This document shows positions 56,951 through 64,000 of a stretch of 64,000 nucleotides of DNA, piece by piece. The position numbers were made by a program, and so were the translations under genes. Positions within the stretch are counted from its first letter, which is position 1. Each line of letters opens with the position of its first letter. The notes under the pieces were generated by a model. The model saw only the letters and a list, made by a program, of their open reading frames with translations, was not told the DNA's origin and did not search any database. This DNA comes from Isoetes taiwanensis (taxonomy: Eukaryota; Streptophyta; Lycopodiopsida; Isoetales; Isoetaceae), in NCBI GenBank assembly GCA_021234155.1, contig JAJEKV010000093.1, positions 3,690,867-3,754,866 of the forward strand. The letters run 5' to 3'.

Positions 56951-57183
56951 TTTTGTCTTCGTCTTGGTCACTGGCTCAAAGTACGACGTGATGTCAGACT
57001 TATTGTCTCTTCTAAAGGACTGCTTGTGTTTTTCTTTTACTGTCCGCTTTCTTCTTCTAGACACTTTCATGGTCACCTCTTTTGAGATTGGATGAGATGG
57101 TCTAGGAAGAGGACCTAACTTCCGTTTACTATCATTATCACCTTCAATGAGAAAGAGAGTGATCTGCCTTTGTATAGGATCAT
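56951..57183 (-). CDS. Possible terminal exon of an unidentified gene with PIP-box-like motifs
   Basis: On the minus strand a frame runs about 75 codons from an AG acceptor-like site (57184-57185) to a TGA at about 56950. It reads DPIQRQITLFLIEGDNDSKR, a Pro-rich KLGPLPRPSHPISKE, a strongly basic VSRRRKRTVKEKHKQ, then SDITSYFEP and a basic end. QRQITLFL and KSDITSYF both resemble PCNA-interacting (PIP) boxes (QxxIxxFF/YF), and Lys/Arg flanks are usual for those. The rest of the gene was not found to the right, where an E(z) remnant lies on the opposite strand. No family is assigned; it could be chance or an exon of a replication or repair factor. Confidence 0.35.
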
Positions 57184-57464
57184 TTTCCTATCCAGGTCTT
57201 CCCCCAGCCCGTTCCTTCATAGATTTCTTGTATGTACAATCATTTGATGAAGAAAAAGAGCTATACATTTCAATAAACACGAATATCTTGGAGAGTATAC
57301 TGGAGAACTTATATCGCATCGGGAAGCCAATAAACGAGGGAAGATTTACAATCGGGAAAATTCCACTTTTCTCTTTAATCTTAATGACCATGTTCGAAAG
57401 ATTTCATCATTTATGGTACTGTTGCAGAAGATTATACTTCTTATTTGTGTGCTTGTTGATGCAG

Positions 57465-57735
57465 TATGTCTTAGATGCGTGTCACAAAGGTGGTAAACTC
57501 AAAAAAACTTTAGACTATGTGCTTTAATGTTTTGTTTTTATTGGTCAGGTCATTATGGTTGATGGAGACCACGGTAGGTATATTTGCGAAAGAAAAAATA
57601 GAAGCTGGAGAAGAGCTATTCTATGATTATCGTTATGAGCCTAACAGGTACTCTGCAATATGGGCGAAAACGGAAGATGGCCCAAAGCATGATGATGTGG
57701 GCAATAGCTCAGTCGGGCTCAAAAGACCTGCATAA
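57465..57735 (+). pseudogene. E(z)/CLF/SWN-type histone methyltransferase, SET-domain C-terminal remnant
   Basis: E(z) homologs are the catalytic H3K27 methyltransferases of PRC2 in the nucleus. After a gcag acceptor the first piece (57465-57503) reads YVLDACHKGGKL, matching the SET segment QYVLDAxRKGDKLK. The NHSPNPNCYAK stretch that should follow, with the catalytic NHS, is absent. A second piece starts after ttggtcag at 57549: VIMVDGDH, then after a two-base loss VGIFAKEKIEAGEELFYDYR, then YEPNRYSAIW and a short tail to TAA at 57735. GEELFYDYRYEP is the diagnostic end of plant E(z) SET domains. The upstream SANT, CXC and early SET exons are not in the window. Loss of NHS means it cannot work as read. 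Confidence 0.85.
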
Positions 57736-58691
57736 CATCATGGATCAAAAAATATTATAAAGATGGCAATTTCCACAGAATTCTCCATAACTAGTCTTGT
57801 GTATATTGTCAGGTCACATAGTGTGGATTTGATTTAAGCCACTTCACCCTCGGGCCATGGAGGGCAACCCTCCGTGCGCAGCACCTTGTTTATATTAAAA
57901 TGTTTTTACAGATGCAATACATGCTTGTGATTATCGAGCCTCACATGAGTGACCTATAAAATTAGAAGTTATGAAGGGACAATATTTTTCAAACCAGTAA
58001 AGACTAACTTGGTTACATCAAACATTAATAATGATGTGAGATAGGGGACCCTTTCTTGTATACCTTGCATAGGCCACAAAATAGGAACCCTATATGAATG
58101 CTGCTCTTGCATAGATAATATATACGTTAATGATTTTAGCAAGTAATGGGTGGTCAAATCTTGTTTCAGAATCAGTCATTCAAGCGTTCAGTACATGCAT
58201 CCTTGATTTCAGCTACTTCGTGGAATGGAATCAACATTAAATGCCTTCATGCAACATGGAGATCACATGCGTGGATTGTAGCTATGGCAAAGTCCATTCA
58301 AGAATATGTGAAAGAATTTTGGAAGGCTGCATGGGTCAATGGAGGAGAGGCCCCCCACCTTCAACCTTGATCAAACAATATTAGAGGTGAAACAGTCCAA
58401 AGTGACCCCCAAGGCTACAATACGACCACCTCCTTTTTTGCAGATCAAAGGGCGCCCCCCCATTGGCCCCATAATGCAATAGCCTCGTAGCGTCGTTGTT
58501 GTCTTTTACGATAATTTTTTACCTGTTTTTGGGGCTGCACCAAGGGGGCTGTAAACCGAAAGTCTTCCAGTATCTGCATTTGACTGTTAGAGAATGGGAT
58601 CCGCCATAGCTGGTTGTCTACATAAAAATTTGAAGCAGCTTTGCATCGAACCCACAAAAAACCCTCGCATTTTCGAGCAGTGTGGCTTTGC
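57736..58691. other. Spacer upstream of the transporter
   Basis: 57862-57878 has a short hairpin (GGAGGG-CAA-CCCTCC). 58440-58600 is the likely promoter or 5' leader of the transporter, but I cannot place a TATA box with confidence. Confidence 0.4.
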
Positions 58692-60620
58692 ATGGAGCGT
58701 GCAACCATGGAGTTTCCGGCCGCTGAGCGAGAAGAGGTGCCAATTCTGGTTCCATATTTCCTGGTACATACTCTTTCTATCTGAAACACAGCTCATATCA
58801 GAACTTGCTATGAAACTTTCTTTGCAGATGTGAAGCTTATTTCAAGTTCATTACTTCTCATACAAATTTTTTTTATTTTGTCGTCTTGGCTATGAATCTA
58901 CAGGATGAAAATGGGCTCATGCAACGTATTTGGCATAACTTTGACCGTTTGAATGCATCCTGGACTAGAAAATGGTGGTATTCTACGGTCCACAACATTA
59001 CAGCAATTGTGGGAGCTGGAGTATTAGGGTTACCTTCTAGCCTTGCTTATCTCACGTGGTAATACTATCTAAGCTTTCATGATTAATACTATTTCTTCTT
59101 ACCATCTTACAATATACCGGACTATAATATCGCATGAAATAGGTTTCCAGGGATTACAGCAATAATCCTTTTATGGATTCTCAGTCTGGTGACATATTGG
59201 CAAATGACAGAAATGCATGAGCGCAGGGATAGAGAGAGGGGAATCATCAAGTATGACCGGTACCACGAACTGGGGCAGTATCTGTTTGGCCCGAAACTTG
59301 GCCTGTGGCTTGTCATTCCATCTCAAATCATGATTGAAATTGGAGTCGATATTGTGTACATACTTACGGCAGCAAGGTCGATACAGTACATTGTCCTACT
59401 TAATGGTGGTGGTGATTTTATGCTAAGATACTGCATCATCATATTTGCTTCAGTACAGCTCTTCTTATGTCAATTCAAAGAGATAACTTCAATCACTTGG
59501 ATTTCAATAATAGCTGCAATTACTGCTGTATGGTAAATTCCTGTCATAGTTTGTTCTCTCAAACAGGTTGTCTTATTTTAATGTTTTCTTTGTTCCGGGG
59601 AAATATAACATAAAAGCATATAAAATCTCAAAATTTGAATGATTTACATGTTCGAATTTTTGTGGCAGCTATACAACAATTACCTGGTCCGTTGTTCCAT
59701 TCAATTGTCCTGATCCAACCACATGCTCATTTTCTCCATCATCTGCCCCCTCACCTGCTCTTGAACAAAGCACAGGCACAAATATATTTCAGTCTTTTGC
59801 TTCGGTAGGCCAGATTGCATTTGCTTTAGCAGGGCATAACGTTGTTTTAGAGATCCAAGCCACAATGCCATCAACTGAACAGAAACCTTCTAAGTTAGCC
59901 ATGTGGAGGGGTGGCCTTGTTGCTTATATAATTATTGCATCATGCTACTTGCTGACTGCCACTATATGCTTCTGGAAATATGGTGATATTCTTAAGAAGC
60001 AAGACAACATGTTGCTCCTCCTCAGATTTCCAAAGCCACTTGTGACAATGGCAAATCTAATGCTAGTCTTCCACATGATTGGGAGCTATCAGGTATGTTA
60101 ATTAGTAAGTTTTGCACAACTTCAGGATTATTTAGCTTGTTCAGATAAAAGTATAGATAAGAAGGAAGAAAAGGAGTTCTGATGATCTCAATCAAAAAAT
60201 GCAGATATATGCAATGCCATTTTTTAACAAACTTGAAGAATTCATTGAGAAGAGTATACATGTGAAACCAAGGGCATCGATTTGTATACTTAGCCGATTG
60301 CTTTATGTATGTAAGTAAAAATATCTGCTTAGCATAATGATGTACGTTTGAAAGGAATATGCAGAACTGTAAATACGTGCAGGCTCCACTTGTTTGGTTG
60401 CTTTGGCTGTGCCATTTTTCGCTGATCTCCAAGGGTTTATAGGTGGATTTGCTTATCTTCCTTCTACATACGTGGTAAGCACCAGTTTGCAATTTCTGGA
60501 TTTAAAACAGCAAAATCCTTTTGGTTAGACTTTTTCTTTTATGCTGTGCAGCTGCCCTGCTTGATGTGGCATTTCTACAGAAGGCCAAAGCCGTTTAGTT
60601 TACATTGGATCGGAAACATG
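58692..60620 (+). CDS. LHT-like amino-acid transporter (AAAP family), seven exons, 3' exon missing
   Basis: LHT proteins are plasma-membrane H+/amino-acid symporters with about ten or eleven membrane helices. Exons: 58692-58763 (start ATGGAGCG, MERATMEFPAAEREEV), 58904-59058, 59143-59532, 59669-60092, 60205-60310, 60383-60474, 60552-60620. All junctions are GT-AG and in phase. Signatures: RKWWYSTVHNITAIVGAGVL (helix 1), GITAIILLWILSLVTYWQM with MTEMHE, YDRYHELGQYLFGPKLGLW, QIAFALAGHNVVLEIQATMP, KLAMWRGGLVAYIIIASCYL, VFHMIGSYQIYAMPFFNKLE, and PFFADLQGFIGGFAYLPSTY with LPCLMWHFYRRPKPFSLHW. There is no stop or frameshift in about 435 codons. The last exon (usual end: a final helix plus 20-30 residues) was not found before 64000, so the gene is either truncated or has a long, TE-filled last intron. 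LHT is favoured over AAP/AUX by pattern. Confidence 0.88.
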
Positions 60621-61100
60621 GTTAGTTTACTGGTTCCTTATCATTTCAATATTGTTTTATGACCTTATTGTTTATGAAATTCGTTGCACAACCGCATATA
60701 AAAAGCTATCATTTCACATGAATAAACTGCATATAAACTACAAGTATCAAAAGGTCAAAAAGTACCTATTGTGCTCTCACTATGCTCTATCTGGCTTGGG
60801 CCCTTCACCAAATAACTCAGACTTGATATAGAACAACCATGACTGAAGTTAAATATCTATTATTTTTCTTTGATATATTATATTTCATATCAATAAAAAG
60901 CTTTACCCCACGGGCCTTTATGAGATTGACGAAAGGCTGACTTGGACAGATGGGAAAAATTAAAATAACAAATCCAAAGCAGTACCAAACGTACTGCCCA
61001 CAAGTTGTACTTACACTGCATTTGCCTTAGCTGAATGGTAAAAACTTGAACATAAAATGTGAGCAATAAGTAGCATGAAGAACACTAACTTGATGCTCAA
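60621..61100. other. Intron or 3' flank of the transporter
   Basis: AT-rich; no exon matching the final transmembrane segment was recognised. If the gene is alive this is the start of a long intron. Confidence 0.45.
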
Positions 61101-61385
61101 TCCAATGCAATGTAGGGATTTTTACGTCCATGGGGACCAAATAATGCCATGGGACAATACTAAACAAAGGCATGAAGCCCAAATAAAAAAGGAAACTATG
61201 CGTCTACAAAAAATAACAGAAAATAGAAAATAACTAAAACATAAAGATGTTGGAGGCACTAAAGATAACCCAACTAGGGTTTTGAGCCACTGGTCACAAA
61301 TGATAGATGTGCCTCCTCTTTGTACACTACCCAATTTTTCTAGAGCCACTTGTCACAAATGATAGATGTGCCTGCTCTCTGTACA
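61100..61385 (-). mobile_element. LINE-like 3' fragment (relative of 20903-21360)
   Basis: The minus frame QRGGTSIICDQWLKTLVGLS and the DNA words 'tgatagatgtgcc' and 'ttttacgtcc.tggggacca' parallel 20903-21360 in the same orientation. There is no clear pentanucleotide tail here; 'tttttacgtccatggggacc' at 61117 is the decayed terminus. Two 58-bp units ('gagccact.gtcacaaatgat', 61283 and 61341) follow. Confidence 0.55.
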
Positions 61386-61560
61386 CTACCCAATTTTTCT
61401 ATAGCCTAGCCTCTTGCACTTTACAAAGTTCTCTAGTGGGGAGAGATCCTCTTGGATAGAGAAGCTACCCAATTTTTCTATAGCCTAGCCTCTTGCACTT
61501 TACAAATTGCACTTTACAAAGTTCTCTAGTGGGGAGAGATCCTCTTGGATAGAGAAGCGT
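61386..61560. repeat. Tandem duplication, about 79-92 bp
   Basis: 'ctacccaatttttctatagc' starts at 61386 and 61465. The second copy has an extra 'ttgcactttacaaa'. Confidence 0.88.
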
Positions 61561-62211
61561 GAAAGATAGCCTGTTCTACAAAAATATTGGCACAACATTG
61601 TGACGAGGCTGGTCTAGTCTCTAAACACCAACTCTTTGGGTTGGTCTCTGGATGTGCATGGTATCCGTGAAGAACTGCGCCGCATCTTCAGTCTCTAGGC
61701 AAGAATCTATTTTTGCCATACCTATTATACGCAGATTCAAACCCCTAGCTTGATCTAGCCTAACCAATTCTGACCCGATTAATGTCGACCTTGGAGGGCG
61801 TGTGTATATCGAGGTGACACTTGGTCATTTTACATTTTAAATTACGATATCTATGCAGGAGATGTAATCGGGACTCGAGTCTGAATTGGTAGTTTTGAAT
61901 TACTTGCATCTAGGAATGTGGAGTAAAGCAAACTATAGCTTAAAACATAATTGTATCGTCTAGCAAAATGATGTGGCCTGCAAAGCGTGCATTTTGCAAG
62001 TTTTGAGAAGCAGTTCTTGTCCTGAGGAAGGTAGTTGTGAGAACACTTGTTGCTGGAAGTCAGAGAACTGGTCTGCAATATCATGTCAGGTTTCGAGTAG
62101 AAATTCTTGAGCCATCGAGCGTGAAACTTAGAGATATTAGAGACAAGAGCACTATATTTTTATATTATGTCTCCGTATTGAAGAAAATACTTGGGATCAA
62201 AAACTCACCAT
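61561..62211. other. No gene recognised
   Basis: Overlapping open frames on both strands at 61851-62300 show no family signature. Confidence 0.4.
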
Positions 62212-62250
62212 CGCTCTCCACAATGCCCCTCTATAGCATTGTGGAGAGCG
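62212..62250. repeat. Perfect 15-bp hairpin
   Basis: CGCTCTCCACAATGC and GCATTGTGGAGAGCG are perfectly complementary around a 9-base loop. Too short for a typical plant miRNA precursor. Confidence 0.85.
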
Positions 62251-64000
62251 GCCCAACCTTATCGTCTAAGTGCAACCTTTGTTTTTTTTTTAAGTTTTAA
62301 CCATTGTTAAACCATTGAATTGTCATGTATAAACAACAAATACACGAAATATGCAAATACGTACGGATGGTTAGTGGTTCGATCAAGCCGTAGCCTGAAC
62401 TCCGAGGCTCGGTGAATGAACCACATGCGGCTAAATCACATGCGATTGGCATTAAGTGGCTACAACACATGCAATGGCTATAACCCAACAACTAGGCGCC
62501 ACCACTACACAAAAATAGAAATAGGGTCGGCTTTATTCCCTCGGGCGACCATTCAGATAGTGACTTGCGTGGCACTAGCCAATATTGCGGCGGAATGGAA
62601 ATAGGGTTTCTTCATTCAGATGCGGCCGGCGACGCAGGTTAGGTTAGGGTTCTTCGGATCTTGGCGCTGAGTTCTTCCGCGATTCTTCAAGCTCTGCGAT
62701 TCTTCCACGATCCTTCAAGCTTAGATTACTAACGATTCTTCAAGCTTAGATTACAGGGCTTAGATTACTGTGCTTCCGCCTTGAGCGGTCTTCCTTGTAG
62801 GCTTAGATTTCAATTAAATCCCTTTGGGTTAATCGTTCTTCTGTAAATCGCCGCAGGGTTAATGTTCTTTCTGGTAAATAGCGGTGATTTAATCTTTCTT
62901 CTGAGTAAAAGCTTCATAACGGTCGACCTTTAAACTTCGTTTTTGCCAATCTGAGCTCTGTTTTACGGTCGGTCTGTTTAAACCTCTGTTTCTTGCTAAG
63001 ATTAGGCCTCTATTTTCGCGGATGCAACTTCTAAAACTCTCTTTCTACCAAGATCCGACCTGCATTTTTGCCTCCCTATTTCTTTTTAGGGGGAATGGAG
63101 GTTCAGTCCTCCATTCTGGTTTTCGCAGGTGACCCGCTCTAGAGCTACGGGTCATGGACCCCACTGCAAAACCGGAATGGAGTCCCAACCTCCATTCCCA
63201 TGCGGTGCCACCACTACGAGAGGGTGACAAGCATAAATTTGAAGAAGCGTGCAGTTTGTATGTGGAATGGAGGGGTTTGTGTGCGGAATGGAGCATGTGG
63301 GATGATCCGGCCTGGTGTGCCTGGATTGATTTGCCTCCAAGCAACCATTGCATCTTCACTTTCGAACAAAATCAAAATACAAATCAAGTGGTTTTTCAGC
63401 GTCAGAAATAAAAACCGAAATAAATATCCTAATGAAATATAGGTAAGAGCGGCAATAATGTATGCAACTCCACAACAAAGAAAGAAAAAACCTTTCTAAA
63501 TCTTGGCTGCTCGCGTGTGCTCTCAAAACCCAGTGAAGCCAAACCCGGGCTACTGTCGGGGAGGAGTAATGAGAATTTGGAACACAACCCTAAAACAAAA
63601 ACCAGGATGGCGGCTACTACCTACACTCACAGGGACCATGGCAACCTCCCTCTGACCCACAAGCATGCAAGATTTGGAAATGGCGGGATGGATGCATGAA
63701 TCGAAGAACACGCTTAAAATTTCGTCCCAGCCTTCTGAGGAAAAAAAAATCATTCAAGACCATTCAAAAACCCAATTCAAAACATTGAAAAAACCTTTGC
63801 AAATTTATGGCAAAACCTTATGGCATGGGGGCGTATGTAAATGCATTGGCACCTTTTTACATTAAAGCATCATGGAGCACGAGTTTTTAGGTCTAGTAGA
63901 CCGATGGCACTAGCGGTTTATATGGATGTTAAAATATTCCCCAATTGTATTCTGAACTTTCATTGTGGTAAATTTTAAAGCTGTCACTTAAGCTCTTTGC
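62251..64000. other. No gene recognised; local short repeats
   Basis: 62503 has 'cactacacaaaaatagaaat', a CACTA-like start without a partner. 62690-62770 repeats 'gattcttcaagctt' and 'agattac'. 63090-63300 carries several 'ggaatggag' words and overlapping frames on both strands with no known domain. Confidence 0.4.

Noticed and set aside
57850-57895. Helitron end suggested by the GGAGGG-CAA-CCCTCC hairpin
   Set aside because: The following bases end in CTTG and not CTRR, and there is no clear terminus.
62500-62625. CACTA element start (cactacacaaaaa)
   Set aside because: No inverted partner and no subterminal repeats; the match is short.

Overview
The window is a transposon-rich stretch of a land-plant nuclear genome. 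The evidence is spliced genes with GT-AG introns, plant gene families (CYP74 allene oxide synthase, an LHT-type amino-acid transporter, an E(z)/CLF-type SET domain, plant eIF3c), Copia elements primed by the initiator-Met tRNA, and interspersed tandem repeats. The gene density (one largely intact gene in 64 kb) and the nested insertions suggest a very large genome. One LINE lineage has a reverse transcriptase unlike the usual seed-plant L1, and with the unfamiliar repeats this makes a fern or other seed-free plant my best guess. That is inference; no taxon is proven.

Layout: 1-2.96 kb is the 3' part of a decayed L1-type LINE with a poly(A) tract. It abuts a broken C-terminal piece of a CYP74 allene oxide synthase (3.0-3.6 kb), whose 3' flank recurs in diverged form at 5.5-5.8 kb. 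From 4 to 16.5 kb there are no recognisable genes, only local tandem duplications, dispersed repeats and half of a long-TIR MITE. A broken WDR20-like WD40 gene lies at 16.7-17.9 kb. 18-27 kb holds LINE tails, a complete MITE with nearly identical arms (24.16-24.61 kb) and otherwise unassigned DNA. A two-exon, transposase-like coding fragment lies at 27.7-28.2 kb, a Helitron-like 3' end at 30.4 kb, a pyrimidine-rich minisatellite at 30.7-31.4 kb and tandem repeats at 32.5-33.5 kb.

33.59-37.69 kb is a complete minus-strand Copia element with matching 5-bp target duplications and an internal deletion that joins gag to the end of integrase. A second MITE copy (37.74-38.34 kb) and tandem blocks follow. 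43.0-48.96 kb is a nested pair: a 5.5-kb non-autonomous LTR element (TSD CTTTT) sitting inside a small CACTA-like element that abuts a LINE fragment. 49-50.3 kb has two LINE pieces in scrambled order. A broken eIF3c copy carrying a (CTATT)n expansion lies at 51.5-52.04 kb, and 52.30-55.48 kb is a short non-autonomous LTR element with TSD TTGAC.

The right end is the genic part: a possible opposite-strand terminal exon (56.95-57.18 kb), an E(z) SET-domain remnant (57.46-57.74 kb) and an LHT-like amino-acid transporter with seven clean exons (58.69-60.62 kb), whose last exon was not found. No operon-like or pathway-level cooperation between genes is visible. A striking global feature is that repeat-pair differences and pseudogene frameshifts cluster at CG/CAG/CTG words, while the transporter exons have none. 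This may reflect methylation-linked sequencing error, so some 'pseudogene' lesions may not be real.
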